Of a stretch of DNA of 59,272 bases, positions 28,628 to 37,714 are shown one piece after another. Source of the stretch: Bacteroidales bacterium. GTDB taxonomy: Bacteria > Bacteroidota > Bacteroidia > Bacteroidales > PUMT01. The translations under genes were made by a program, and so were the position numbers. The notes under the pieces are model-generated. The model worked only from the letters and a program-made list of their open reading frames with translations, did no database searches and was not told the origin of the DNA. Numbering within the stretch: the first letter of the stretch is position 1; each line of letters begins with the position of its first letter. The stretch spans positions 1-59,272 of the forward strand of contig SLPB01000027.1 of NCBI GenBank assembly GCA_007132225.1, in the 5' to 3' direction.

Positions 28628-29467
28628 TTACTTGGTATCAGGAAGGCTGTAAACTTTGGCTTTCACCTCTTCAGCCCATTCAGCAAGAGATTTTGATTTG
28701 TCTAAATGAGTCCAGGGAATTGGTTTGCCAATGGTAACATGAATTTTATGGTGCTTTTGCCTGAACATCTCATCCGGCAGATAGAACATTTCAATGTTGG
28801 TTTTAATACCCGTTCTTTGCCGCAGGTTTGCCAGGCGGTAAAAAAAATTGGAGTTCCTCCCTTCAAAATGAACGGGTACAATATCACGTTTATAGTCCCT
28901 TGCTTTTTTTATGAAGCTTTTTTTCCATTCCAGGTCCATTATCCTGCCACCCTGTTTACGGGAGCATAACCCGGCCGGAAAGTACAGAACCTGGGAATCT
29001 GATTTATAAAGCTCTTCAATCTTTCTTACATATTCTGAAGACTGCCGTCCGTGTTTGTTTACGGGTACAAAGAGGGGCTCCAGGTTTTTCAGGTTGAGCA
29101 ACAGATCATTAACTATGAATTTTACATTTTTGTGATATTTGCCTATTATATCCATGAAAACCATTCCATCAAGACCCCCCAGCGGATGGTTGGAGACAAA
29201 GATATGTCTTCCCTCAGGAGGTATGTTTTCTTCACCTGACACAGCATATTGTATCCCCATATAATCAAGTATATGGGATAAAAACTCCAGCCCCTCTTTA
29301 TCCTTAAATTTGATAATGGCTTCATTTAATTCTTCCTGGTGCAGAGTACGCTTGATGTAATTAATTACAAACCCGGGCATAAGCCTGTAAACCTGGGGGC
29401 TTTTTTTCTTAAAAATAGCATCTACATCAATAATTCCGGATTCCCGGGGTAGTTGTTTGTCTGTCAT
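28628..29467 (-). CDS. PlsC-like acyltransferase, GlsA-like
   Basis: Lysophospholipid-type acyltransferase of 279 residues that would transfer an acyl group to a lysolipid acceptor in the inner membrane. Motif I reads NHPLGGLD (His94 to Asp100), so five residues separate His and Asp instead of the usual four. LFVPVNKHGR probably corresponds to motif II and FPAGLCSRKQGG to motif III (commonly FPEGTRS). The context with a GNAT-type N-acyltransferase suggests the second step (O-acylation) of glycine lipid synthesis. It has a near-ideal promoter at 29488-29518, is divergent from mraZ and is likely expressed with, but 417 bp before, the GNAT gene. Confidence 0.82.
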   Translation of the reverse strand: MTDKQLPRESGIIDVDAIFKKKSPQVYRLMPGFVINYIKRTLHQEELNEAIIKFKDKEGLEFLSHILDYMGIQYAVSGEENIPPEGRHIFVSNHPLGGLDGMVFMDIIGKYHKNVKFIVNDLLLNLKNLEPLFVPVNKHGRQSSEYVRKIEELYKSDSQVLYFPAGLCSRKQGGRIMDLEWKKSFIKKARDYKRDIVPVHFEGRNSNFFYRLANLRQRTGIKTNIEMFYLPDEMFRQKHHKIHVTIGKPIPWTHLDKSKSLAEWAEEVKAKVYSLPDTK

Positions 29468-29487
29468 TTACATAATTTAATTTGGTG

Positions 29488-29518
29488 CAAAATTATAAAA
29501 TAATGACAATTGATCAAA
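29488..29518 (-). promoter_or_regulatory. Strong Bacteroidota-type promoter of the PlsC-like gene
   Basis: Read on the minus strand: TTTG (29518-29515), exactly 19 bases, then TAATTTTG (29495-29488), a perfect match to TTTG-N19-TAnnTTTG. The leader to the ATG at 29467 would be about 14 bases. Confidence 0.75.
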
Positions 29519-29530
29519 AAGTTATCAACA

Positions 29531-29570
29531 ATGGTGGAGAAAAGTGGTATAAAGTGGTATAAAGTGGATA
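29531..29570 (+). promoter_or_regulatory. MraZ operator: four GTGG repeats at 10-bp spacing
   Basis: AAAGTGGTAT occurs at 29541 and 29551, AAAGTGGATA at 29561, and a degenerate ATGGTGGAGA at 29531. The GTGG core recurs exactly every 10 bases. In E. coli and Mycoplasma, MraZ binds phased direct repeats of this kind (TGGGN or AAAGTG boxes) just before its own gene and represses the dcw cluster. The site is 37 bp before the mraZ start. Confidence 0.88.
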
Positions 29571-29606
29571 AAATTTATTTATTTTTACCTATTCAAATAA
29601 AAAGTT

Positions 29607-30068
29607 ATGGCAACATTTATAGGTGATTATAACTGCAGGGTTGATGCAAAGGGAAGGGTTATGCTTCCTGCGGCATTTAAAAAGCAAATGCCGGCAGCAG
29701 CCATGGCAAAGTTTGTTGTCAAGAAAGATATTTTTGAAAAGTGTCTGGTATTATACCCAATGGATGAGTGGGACAGGCAGAATAATATAATCAGGTCAAA
29801 AATAAATCCATATAATAAGGAACACAGCCGATTTCTCAGAGGGTTCTACAAGGGAACGGCCGAAGTTGTACTCGATGCAAGCAACAGAATACTGGTGCCA
29901 AGAAGATTGCTGGATCTTGTGGGGATTGAAAGTGAAGCAGTGCTGGCCGGGCAGGATGGCAAGATAGAGATATGGAGCAGTGATTTGTATATCAAGCTTG
30001 AGAGTGAAGCAGATGGTTTTGCTTTACTTGCCGAAAAGATAATGGGTGACGACGGAAATAATAAGTAA
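29607..30068 (+). CDS. mraZ: Transcriptional regulator MraZ
   Basis: DNA-binding protein heading the division and cell-wall cluster. The 153 residues hold two SpoVT/AbrB-like swapped-hairpin domains, the first with DAKGRVMLPAAFKKQM, the second with LDASNRILVPRRLLDLVGI, both with the R and P residues of the family; the C-terminus is acidic. MraZ forms ring-shaped oligomers that bind phased repeats, present 37 bp upstream. The stop is 3 bp before the rsmH start. Confidence 0.95.
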   Translation: MATFIGDYNCRVDAKGRVMLPAAFKKQMPAAAMAKFVVKKDIFEKCLVLYPMDEWDRQNNIIRSKINPYNKEHSRFLRGFYKGTAEVVLDASNRILVPRRLLDLVGIESEAVLAGQDGKIEIWSSDLYIKLESEADGFALLAEKIMGDDGNNK

Positions 30069-30071
30069 GTA

Positions 30072-30974
30072 ATGGATTACCATAAGCCGGTTCTTCTGAA
30101 AGAGAGCATTGACGGGTTGAATATCCATCAGGATGGAACATATGTGGATTTGACTTTTGGAGGTGGAGGACATTCACGGGAGATACTTTCAAGACTTGAT
30201 AAAGGCAGGCTTATTGCATTTGACCAGGATGCAGATGCTGAAGCCGAGTCAAAGCAAATATCAGATAGCCGGTTTACCTTTATCAGGAGTAACTTCAGGT
30301 TCTTTCGCAATTTTTTGAGATACCTGAAAATTGATCAGGTTGACGGGATAATAGCTGACCTGGGAATTTCCTCGCATCATATTGATGATCCTGAAAGGGG
30401 GTTTACTTTCAGGGGAGCAGCTGGTCCCGATATGCGCATGAACAGGGACAGCACTGTTACCGCTCTTGATATAATAAATAAATATAGTTTTGATGATCTT
30501 AGAAAGATTATGAGACAGTATGGTGAGGTTCATAATGCAGGAAAAGTAGCAGCCTCAATTATTAAGGCACGCGAAAACCAGGATTTCAAAGATACAAAAG
30601 AGCTTCTTGAAGCGATATCTTCCTGTGTGCCTCCAAGACAGGAAAGTAAATATCTGGCCAGGGTATTTCAGGCTTTGCGCATTGAAGTCAATAATGAGAT
30701 CGAGATTCTTAAACAGATGCTTTTGCAGGTATTATTTAGTTTAGAAAAAGGGGGACGTTTAGTGATAATTTCATATCATTCACTTGAAGACCGGATCGTG
30801 AAGAATTTCATGCGAACCGGTAAACCTGAAGGGAGCCTTGATAAGGATTTTTTTGGTAATCCGCTGGTTCCTTTTGAGGTTTTGACCAGGAAAGTTATTG
30901 TTGCCGGCCAAAAGGAAGTAGAAGACAACAAGCGCGCCAGGAGCGCAAGATTAAGAATAGCCAAACGTATTTAA
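30072..30974 (+). CDS. rsmH: 16S rRNA (cytosine(1402)-N(4))-methyltransferase RsmH
   Basis: Formerly MraW. SAM-dependent methylation of C1402 in the decoding site of 16S rRNA. The 300 residues show HKPVLLKESIDGL, the SAM-binding VDLTFGGGGHS, LIAFDQDADAE, IIADLGISSHHIDDPERGF, MRMNRDS, and the C-terminal VIISYHSLEDRIVKNFM with RARSARLRIAKR. It follows mraZ by 3 bp and precedes ftsL by 14 bp, so it is part of the dcw operon. Confidence 0.95.
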   Translation: MDYHKPVLLKESIDGLNIHQDGTYVDLTFGGGGHSREILSRLDKGRLIAFDQDADAEAESKQISDSRFTFIRSNFRFFRNFLRYLKIDQVDGIIADLGISSHHIDDPERGFTFRGAAGPDMRMNRDSTVTALDIINKYSFDDLRKIMRQYGEVHNAGKVAASIIKARENQDFKDTKELLEAISSCVPPRQESKYLARVFQALRIEVNNEIEILKQMLLQVLFSLEKGGRLVIISYHSLEDRIVKNFMRTGKPEGSLDKDFFGNPLVPFEVLTRKVIVAGQKEVEDNKRARSARLRIAKRI

Positions 30975-30988
30975 AACCAATTATTGCC

Positions 30989-31381
30989 ATGGATGATAAA
31001 TATGAAGAATTTGACTTAATTGAAGAACAGCAGGCTGAAAAGAAACAAGAGTTTAAAGGTGGAAATGTAAAGGACTTCATTGACGGGAGTGTTCTGACCA
31101 GGGATTTTGTTATCAGGCAACTGCCCTTTATAATTTTCCTGTCTGTTTTAGCCATTTTTTATATTGGAAACCGTTACCATGCTGAAAAGCTCTTCAGGCG
31201 ATCAGGAGAACTGCAGTCTGAATTAAAGGAACTTCGTGCCGAAGCTATTACGGTTTCTGCTGAACTTATGCACCTGAGCCGGCAGTCTGAGGTTTTGAAA
31301 TTATTACGTGAAAATGAGCTGGACCTTATGGAGTCTTTGGATCCTCCGCAAAAGATTGTAGTGAGAAAAAAAAGAAGATAA
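30989..31381 (+). CDS. ftsL: FtsL-like division protein
   Basis: Bitopic inner-membrane protein of 130 residues. An acidic and basic cytoplasmic part (1-45, ending RDFVIRQL) precedes one transmembrane helix at about 48-65 (PFIIFLSVLAIFYIG). A periplasmic coiled-coil follows (about 72-115, AEKLFRRSGELQSELKELRAEA), then a basic tail. FtsL works with FtsB and FtsQ to control FtsWI. Sequence identity is weak in this family; assignment rests on topology and on position between rsmH and ftsI. Confidence 0.85.
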   Translation: MDDKYEEFDLIEEQQAEKKQEFKGGNVKDFIDGSVLTRDFVIRQLPFIIFLSVLAIFYIGNRYHAEKLFRRSGELQSELKELRAEAITVSAELMHLSRQSEVLKLLRENELDLMESLDPPQKIVVRKKRR

Positions 31382-31505
31382 CACATTTCAGTGCCCCGGC
31401 AGGCATTGTCCGGGAAAACAGAACTGATAAACTGCAGGAAGAATGGATTTTAAAAACTTATAAATAATGCATTGGTAAATGATTTGCTAACTGTAAGTGT
31501 GATTA

Positions 31506-33620
31506 ATGAAAAAGGATATTCTTTGGAGAGTGGCCCTGGTCTATTTCGGCATATTGGTTCTTGCCGTTGCGATAATCGGCAAGTTGTTTTATATACAGTT
31601 TGCCGAGGGGAATATGTGGCAGGAAAAAGCAAACCGGATGACAATCCGCGACATTACCATTGAACCTAACCGTGGCGATATCTATGCATCCGGCAACAGG
31701 CTACTGGCCACCTCGATGCCATATTATGAAATAAGAATGGATCTAAGGGCTGCCGGCCTTACCAATCATATCTTTAATAATAATGTAGATTCTTTATCTC
31801 TTGCCCTGTCAGCCATGTTCAGAGATAAATCTGCATCTGCCTACAGGGTTGAGCTTACTAAAGCCAGGCAGGAAAATAAAAGATTTCACCTTATACAACG
31901 CAGGGTGTCATTTAACCAGCTGAAAGAGCTGAAAAACTTTCCGATTTTCCGGCATGGACAGAATACAGGGGGACTAATTGTCATACAGGATAATCAAAGA
32001 ATTCAGCCTCACGGAAATCTGGCTTCACGGACAATCGGCTATACAACCAAAGGGGAGACAGGAAATATTGTTGGAATTGAAGGAGCATATGATCAGCATC
32101 TCAGGGGAGTGATGGGACTGAAACTTATGCAGAGAATATCCGGAAATGCATGGATGCCTATTAGTGACCGTAATGAGGTTGAACCACGTGATGGAATAGA
32201 TGTAATTACTACAGTGGATATAGAGATTCAGGATGTTGCAACCAATGCATTGTTAAAACAATTAATTGCACACAGGGCACACCATGGCACAGCAATCCTG
32301 ATGGAGGTGCAAACCGGCAATATTAAAGCAATAGCCAACCTGGAGCGAAACAGCAGGGGAAAATATTCTGAAACCTACAATTATGCACTGGGTGAAAGCA
32401 CTGAACCCGGTTCAACATTTAAATTAATGTCACTGATGACAGCTCTTGAGGATGGCTATATCAGACTGGAAGACAGTATAGATACCGGTAAAGGGGAGAT
32501 GTATTTTTTTGATCAGCGTATTGCAGATTCACGTAAGGGGGGCTATGGCAAGCTTTCCGTAAAGGAGGTTTTTGAAATGTCTTCCAACGTCGGTGTTTCC
32601 ACGATTATTGATCGTTTTTACAAGGGCAGGGAGCAGGATTTTATTAATCATCTTTACCGCATGAATCTTAATGATAAAACCGGAGTTGAAATTCGCGGGG
32701 AAGGATCACCGGATATTAAGTATCCCGGTGACAGGCTATGGTCAGGTATATCATTGCCAATGATGTCAATCGGCTATGAGGTGAGAATGACTCCTCTTCA
32801 GATCCTTACATTTTATAACGCCGTTGCTAATAACGGGAAGATGGTCAGACCAAAATTTGTAAGCGCTCTGCAATACCATGGCAATATAGTAGAAGAGTTT
32901 CCTACTCAAGTTATAAATCCTTCAATTGCTTCTCCTGCAACTATAAAAAGCGCCCAGAAGATGCTTAAAGGTGTTGTAAAGTCAGGAACGGCAATAAACC
33001 TTGGGAATGCTAATTACAGCATTGCAGGAAAAACCGGCACTGCACAGATAGCCAATGAGAAATACGGATATGTAATGAACTCCCGTGTTTCTCATCAGGC
33101 CTCTTTTGTGGGATATTTTCCCGCCGACAATCCCCGCTATTCCTGTATAGTTGTTGTAAATTCACCTTCCAACAATGTTTATTACGGAAATCTTGTAGCC
33201 GGACCTATTTTCAAGGAGATAGCAGATAAGGTTTATGCCACCAGCCTCGATATGCATGAGCCACTGATTGCAAAAAGAAGTGTTTCATACGATCCTCCTT
33301 TCTCCAAGTCAGGAAATATTCACGATTTGAAAAGAGTTTTTGACCACTTTGGTTTGCCCCATAAAACAACTGGCGATCTATACGATTGGGTAACCACCAC
33401 CCGGCAGGATTCTTTTATTGAATTACAGGAAAGGATTATTATTGATGCATTTGTCCCCAATGTTGTTGATATGGCACTTAGTGATGCATTGTATTTGCTA
33501 GAAAATCAGGGTTTGCAGGTGGAGGTGAGAGGAAGGGGTAAGGTCAGTTCGCAATCTGTCCCTCCGGGTGCACTGGCTGGAAATTGGCAGAAAATCGTTT
33601 TGGAAATGAGTATAAACTAA
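31506..33620 (+). CDS. ftsI: Penicillin-binding protein, FtsI type, with C-terminal PASTA domain
   Basis: Septal peptidoglycan transpeptidase. The 704-residue protein has one N-terminal membrane helix (about 8-28), a pedestal domain, and the transpeptidase domain with all three motifs: SxxK as STFK (Ser303, Lys306), SxN as SSN at 359-361, and KTG at 509-511. A single PASTA domain (about 645-703, starting VPNVVDMALSDALYLLENQG) closes the protein, common in this phylum. 124 bp separate it from ftsL, the largest gap within the early operon. murE follows 7 bp later. Confidence 0.94.
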   Translation: MKKDILWRVALVYFGILVLAVAIIGKLFYIQFAEGNMWQEKANRMTIRDITIEPNRGDIYASGNRLLATSMPYYEIRMDLRAAGLTNHIFNNNVDSLSLALSAMFRDKSASAYRVELTKARQENKRFHLIQRRVSFNQLKELKNFPIFRHGQNTGGLIVIQDNQRIQPHGNLASRTIGYTTKGETGNIVGIEGAYDQHLRGVMGLKLMQRISGNAWMPISDRNEVEPRDGIDVITTVDIEIQDVATNALLKQLIAHRAHHGTAILMEVQTGNIKAIANLERNSRGKYSETYNYALGESTEPGSTFKLMSLMTALEDGYIRLEDSIDTGKGEMYFFDQRIADSRKGGYGKLSVKEVFEMSSNVGVSTIIDRFYKGREQDFINHLYRMNLNDKTGVEIRGEGSPDIKYPGDRLWSGISLPMMSIGYEVRMTPLQILTFYNAVANNGKMVRPKFVSALQYHGNIVEEFPTQVINPSIASPATIKSAQKMLKGVVKSGTAINLGNANYSIAGKTGTAQIANEKYGYVMNSRVSHQASFVGYFPADNPRYSCIVVVNSPSNNVYYGNLVAGPIFKEIADKVYATSLDMHEPLIAKRSVSYDPPFSKSGNIHDLKRVFDHFGLPHKTTGDLYDWVTTTRQDSFIELQERIIIDAFVPNVVDMALSDALYLLENQGLQVEVRGRGKVSSQSVPPGALAGNWQKIVLEMSIN

Positions 33621-33627
33621 TTTTTTT

Positions 33628-35085
33628 GTGCAAAAATTAAACAAAATATTTAAAGGAATTGATTACCTGGATATGCTTGGTGATCCTGAGGTAAGCATTG
33701 TTAATATTGAACAGGATTCCCGCAAGGTCATTCCCGGAAGTTTATTTTTTGCAATTCAGGGTACTGTCAGTGATGGACACGATTTTATAGACCGAGCCAT
33801 AAAATCAGGAGCCATAGCTGTAGTATGTGAACAATTGCCTGAGAAGCTCCATGATAAGGTAACTTACATAAAGGTGAAGGAGAGCAACAAATCACTAGGA
33901 TTGGCTGCATCTGCCTATTACGGTCATCCTTCCCGTAAGCTTAAACTTACTGGCGTTACTGGAACCAATGGCAAAACAACGACAGTTACTTTATTGTACC
34001 ATCTGTTTCGTAATTTGGGATACAGGACGGGATTAATTTCAACGGTAAGCTATTTTATTCATGACAGTAAACTGCCCTCAACCCATACAACTCCTGATCC
34101 GGTGAAAATTAACAGGCTGCTTTCGCAGATGGTTCAGGATGATTGCGAACACTGTTTTATGGAGGTAAGCAGTCACGCGATTGTACAGCAGCGCATTGCC
34201 GGCCTCCATTTTGCCGGAGGCATATTTACAAATATTAGCCATGATCATCTTGACTATCATAAAACCTTTAGTGAATATCTGAGAGTTAAAAAGCAGTTTT
34301 TTGACCACCTTGATGGTAATTCATTTGCCCTGATCAACAGGGACGACAGGAACGCTGCATATATGGTTCAGAACTCAAAAGCCAATGTGAAGACTTTTGC
34401 CCTTAAGTCCATGGCAGATTTTAAATGCAGTATTCTTGAAAGAAATTTTGAGGGTATGCTTTTAAAAATTGATGGGAAAGAGCTGTGGACAAGCTTGATT
34501 GGGGATTTTAGTGCTTATAATATACTTGCTGTTTTTGCGGCCGCAAAACTTTTTGGAATAAACGGGGATAAAATATTGAAAATAATCAGTTCGCTCAGCC
34601 CTGTAGAAGGGCGTTTTGAAACAATACGATCATCCGGTCAGGTGACTGCCATTATCGATTATGCTCATACACCAGATGCCCTGGACAATGTTATTACTGC
34701 TTTGAAACAGCTTAAGAGAACAAATAGTCAGTTGATTACAGTGGCAGGGGCCGGTGGTGACCGCGACAGGGATAAAAGACCTTTGATGGCCGGGATTGCA
34801 GCAGGAAAAAGTGATAAACTTATTCTGACTTCAGATAATCCCCGTTCTGAAGATCCTGAGTTAATTATTAGGGATATGCTGGAGGGGGTTGATGAAATTT
34901 ACCGCAGCAGGGTTATTTGCATCACTGACAGAAAGGAAGCCATAAGGACTGCCTGTATCATGGCCAGGGCAGGTGATTTTGTTCTTGTTAGCGGGAAAGG
35001 GCATGAGACATATCAGGAAATAAAAGGAGTAAAGCACCACTTTGACGACAGGGAAATAGTCAGGTCAGTGTTTAGTTCAATATAA
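33628..35085 (+). CDS. murE: UDP-N-acetylmuramoyl-L-alanyl-D-glutamate--2,6-diaminopimelate ligase
   Basis: Adds the third residue of the peptide stem to UDP-MurNAc-Ala-Glu using ATP. I use the GTG start at 33628, since the next in-frame ATG (residue 16) would trim the conserved N-terminal domain. The ATP loop GTNGKTT is at residues 112-118. DNPR at 403-406 is the motif that goes with meso-diaminopimelate and not lysine, so the wall is of the DAP type. The C-terminal part has GAGGDRDRDKRP and the closing VLVSGKGHETYQ. Length 485. It follows ftsI by 7 bp and precedes mraY by 12 bp. Confidence 0.95.
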   Translation: MQKLNKIFKGIDYLDMLGDPEVSIVNIEQDSRKVIPGSLFFAIQGTVSDGHDFIDRAIKSGAIAVVCEQLPEKLHDKVTYIKVKESNKSLGLAASAYYGHPSRKLKLTGVTGTNGKTTTVTLLYHLFRNLGYRTGLISTVSYFIHDSKLPSTHTTPDPVKINRLLSQMVQDDCEHCFMEVSSHAIVQQRIAGLHFAGGIFTNISHDHLDYHKTFSEYLRVKKQFFDHLDGNSFALINRDDRNAAYMVQNSKANVKTFALKSMADFKCSILERNFEGMLLKIDGKELWTSLIGDFSAYNILAVFAAAKLFGINGDKILKIISSLSPVEGRFETIRSSGQVTAIIDYAHTPDALDNVITALKQLKRTNSQLITVAGAGGDRDRDKRPLMAGIAAGKSDKLILTSDNPRSEDPELIIRDMLEGVDEIYRSRVICITDRKEAIRTACIMARAGDFVLVSGKGHETYQEIKGVKHHFDDREIVRSVFSSI

Positions 35086-35097
35086 AAAATATATATA

Positions 35098-36351
35098 ATG
35101 CTCTATTATCTTTTCGACTGGTTACAGGATATGGATTTTCCGGGAGCAGGAGTGTTTTATTTCATCTCCTTCAGGGCCTCTATGGCAATAATTCTCTCAC
35201 TTATAATATCTCTTTTGTTTGGTAAACTGATTATTGAGTTGCTTAGAAAAAAGCAGATAGGTGAAACTGTGCGAGATCTTGGTATTAGCGGACAGATTGA
35301 GAAAAAGGGAACCCCTACCATGGGAGGTATAATTATACTTATTTCAATAATAATCCCTATTCTCCTTCTGGGCGATCTCACAAATATCTATATAATTCTG
35401 ATGCTTGCAACTACGGTATGGCTTGGCATTGTTGGATTAGCAGATGATTATATAAAGGTTTTTAAAAAAGACAAGAAGGGCCTCAGCGGATGGGTGAAAG
35501 TATTGGGACAGGTGTTGCTTGGACTGGTTGTTGGAATAACCATGCTGGTTCATGATGATATTGTTGTAAGAGAAAGAATTGCCTCACCGGAAACCATGGC
35601 AGGGGTTGAAATTAACGATAATAATGATGAATTACCGGGTCTCCAGCCTGGATATACCACAGTAGATGTAAAGAACACTAAAACAACCATTCCTTTCTTA
35701 AAGGAAAATGAGTTTGATTATGCCGCTTTGTTGTGGTTTCTCGGTGATAAAGCCATTAAATGGAGCTGGATTGTATTTATTCCCGGGATTATACTAATTG
35801 TTACTGCCGTTTCAAATGGAGCAAATATGACCGACGGACTGGACGGGCTGGCAACCGGACTCTCAGCGATAATAGGAACTACACTTGGTATCCTCGCATA
35901 TCTTTCCGGTAATATTATATATGCCGATTATCTGAACATTATGTATATCCCATTTACCGGTGAGCTGGTTATATTCATGGCAGCTTTCATAGGTGCCACC
36001 ATTGGATTCATGTGGTATAATTCATATCCTGCGCAGGTGTTTATGGGAGATACAGGAAGCCTGTCATTAGGAGGTATAATTGCCGTATATGCCATCCTGA
36101 TCCGCAAGGAGCTTTTAATACCCGTCTTGTGCGGGATATTTTTTATTGAAAGCCTCTCGGTTGTTATTCAGGTTAGCTATTTCAAATATACCAAAAGAAA
36201 ATATGGAGAAGGGCGGCGTATTTTTATGATGGCTCCCCTGCATCATCATTATCAATTAAAGGGATATCCTGAACCCAAAATTGTTACAAGATTCCTGATC
36301 GTTGGTATATTATTGGCAGTAATTTCGGTTGTAACCCTTAAAATAAGGTAA
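35098..36351 (+). CDS. mraY: Phospho-N-acetylmuramoyl-pentapeptide-transferase MraY
   Basis: Transfers phospho-MurNAc-pentapeptide to undecaprenyl phosphate, making lipid I. About ten membrane helices and the family motifs are visible: GTPTMGGI near residue 75, GLADDYIK, the catalytic [27 protein letters not shown] and the C-terminal [12 protein letters not shown]. At 417 residues it is about 55 longer than E. coli MraY (360), mostly from an insertion at about 160-215 carrying charged residues ([19 protein letters not shown], then [20 protein letters not shown]). This insertion seems typical of Bacteroidota. It follows murE by 12 bp. Confidence 0.95.
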   Translation: MLYYLFDWLQDMDFPGAGVFYFISFRASMAIILSLIISLLFGKLIIELLRKKQIGETVRDLGISGQIEKKGTPTMGGIIILISIIIPILLLGDLTNIYIILMLATTVWLGIVGLADDYIKVFKKDKKGLSGWVKVLGQVLLGLVVGITMLVHDDIVVRERIASPETMAGVEINDNNDELPGLQPGYTTVDVKNTKTTIPFLKENEFDYAALLWFLGDKAIKWSWIVFIPGIILIVTAVSNGANMTDGLDGLATGLSAIIGTTLGILAYLSGNIIYADYLNIMYIPFTGELVIFMAAFIGATIGFMWYNSYPAQVFMGDTGSLSLGGIIAVYAILIRKELLIPVLCGIFFIESLSVVIQVSYFKYTKRKYGEGRRIFMMAPLHHHYQLKGYPEPKIVTRFLIVGILLAVISVVTLKIR

Positions 36352-36366
36352 ACAAGTTAAGTATTA

Positions 36367-37704
36367 ATGATTAAAAGGATTGTCATATTAGGGGGGGGAG
36401 AAAGCGGAACTGGGGCAGCAGTTCTTGCAAAGAAAATGGGATTCGATGTCTTCCTCTCTGACAAGGGAGCATTGATGTCCCACTACAGGGAATTGCTAGT
36501 TAAATACGATATTGACTGGGAAGAGGGGAAACATAACAAGAAGTTATTCGCCGGGGCTGCAGAAGTGATTAAAAGCCCGGGAATTCCTGATTCAGCGCCT
36601 GTTGTCAGGGAAGCTAAAGAAACAGGGTTGCCTGTGATCTCCGAGATTGAATTTGCAGGCCGCTATACGTCTGCTTTTACTGTATGTGTAACCGGGAGCA
36701 ACGGAAAAACCACCACAAGCTCACTTATATACCATATAATGAAAAAGGCCGGACTGAAGGCCGGACTTGCCGGAAACGTCGGGACCAGCTTTGCCAGGAT
36801 GGTGGCTGAACATGATTATGATTACTACAGCCTTGAATTAAGCAGTTTTCAGCTTGAAGGAATAGTTGATTTTAAACCCGGTGTTGCAATTCTTCTTAAC
36901 ATCACGGCTGATCATATGGATCGTTACAATAATGTTTTGCAAAATTACGTGGATGCAAAATTCATGATTACTAAAAATATTAAAGATTCGGATGCTTTCA
37001 TATGGTGCGGGGATGATAAGATCACTTCCGGTGAAATGGAAAAAAGAGATATAATGGCCACACTGTATCCTTTTTCACTAAAAAAAAAGTATAACAGAGG
37101 AGCCTATGCAGAAAATAATAAAATTATCATACTAACACAAAATAACTCGATGGAAATGACAATGGAGGAATTAGCTTTAAGGGGCAGGCATAACATATAT
37201 AATTCTATGGCGGCAGGTATTGCAGCTCAATTGCTTAATATCAGAAAGGGAGTAATCAGGGAGTGTCTTTCAGACTTTCAGGGAATTGAGCACAGGCTGG
37301 AACCGGTTCTCAGGGTTCATGGAATTGAATTTATAAATGATTCCAAAGCAACAAACGTCAACTCGTCCTGGTATGCACTGGAAAGCCTGAATAAGCAGGT
37401 TGTATGGATAGCCGGAGGCGTTGATAAGGGTAATGATTATTCCGAGCTGGAGGATTTGGTACGCGAGAAGGTACGTGCCATAGTTTGCCTTGGAAAGGAT
37501 AATTCAAAATTGATTAAGGCTTTTTCAAATATTGTGCCCACAGTGGTTGAGGCTACATCAATGCAGGAAGCTGTGCGTTCTGCCTATTATCTTGCAAAAA
37601 ATGGTGATGCGGTACTGCTTTCACCTTCATGTGCAAGTTTTGATCTTTTTGATAATTATGAAGACAGGGGAAGACAGTTTAAGAATTGTGTCAGGGATCT
37701 TTAA
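36367..37704 (+). CDS. murD: UDP-N-acetylmuramoylalanine--D-glutamate ligase
   Basis: Adds D-glutamate to UDP-MurNAc-L-Ala with ATP in the cytoplasm. The 445-residue sequence has the N-terminal substrate loop GGGESGTG (residues 9-16), the ATP loop GSNGKTT at 110-116, LELSSFQLEGI, NITADHMDRY and the C-terminal IAGGVDKGNDYSEL and LLSPSCASFDLFDNYEDRG. A run of eight Gs (36391-36398) encodes the first glycine triplet and is a spot worth checking for sequence errors. It follows mraY by 15 bp and precedes ftsW by 10 bp. Confidence 0.96.
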   Translation: MIKRIVILGGGESGTGAAVLAKKMGFDVFLSDKGALMSHYRELLVKYDIDWEEGKHNKKLFAGAAEVIKSPGIPDSAPVVREAKETGLPVISEIEFAGRYTSAFTVCVTGSNGKTTTSSLIYHIMKKAGLKAGLAGNVGTSFARMVAEHDYDYYSLELSSFQLEGIVDFKPGVAILLNITADHMDRYNNVLQNYVDAKFMITKNIKDSDAFIWCGDDKITSGEMEKRDIMATLYPFSLKKKYNRGAYAENNKIIILTQNNSMEMTMEELALRGRHNIYNSMAAGIAAQLLNIRKGVIRECLSDFQGIEHRLEPVLRVHGIEFINDSKATNVNSSWYALESLNKQVVWIAGGVDKGNDYSELEDLVREKVRAIVCLGKDNSKLIKAFSNIVPTVVEATSMQEAVRSAYYLAKNGDAVLLSPSCASFDLFDNYEDRGRQFKNCVRDL

Positions 37705-37714
37705 TTGATTTTTA

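Noticed and set aside
29522-29530. TTATCAACA near mraZ, similar to a DnaA box
   Set aside because: One mismatch in the key position, single copy, no origin-type cluster and no dnaA or dnaN nearby.
36391-36398. Eight-G run in murD as a phase-variable switch
   Set aside because: It encodes the required glycine loop of a core wall enzyme; switching it off would be lethal. A similar G run in mfd (58267-58273) is also simply coding.
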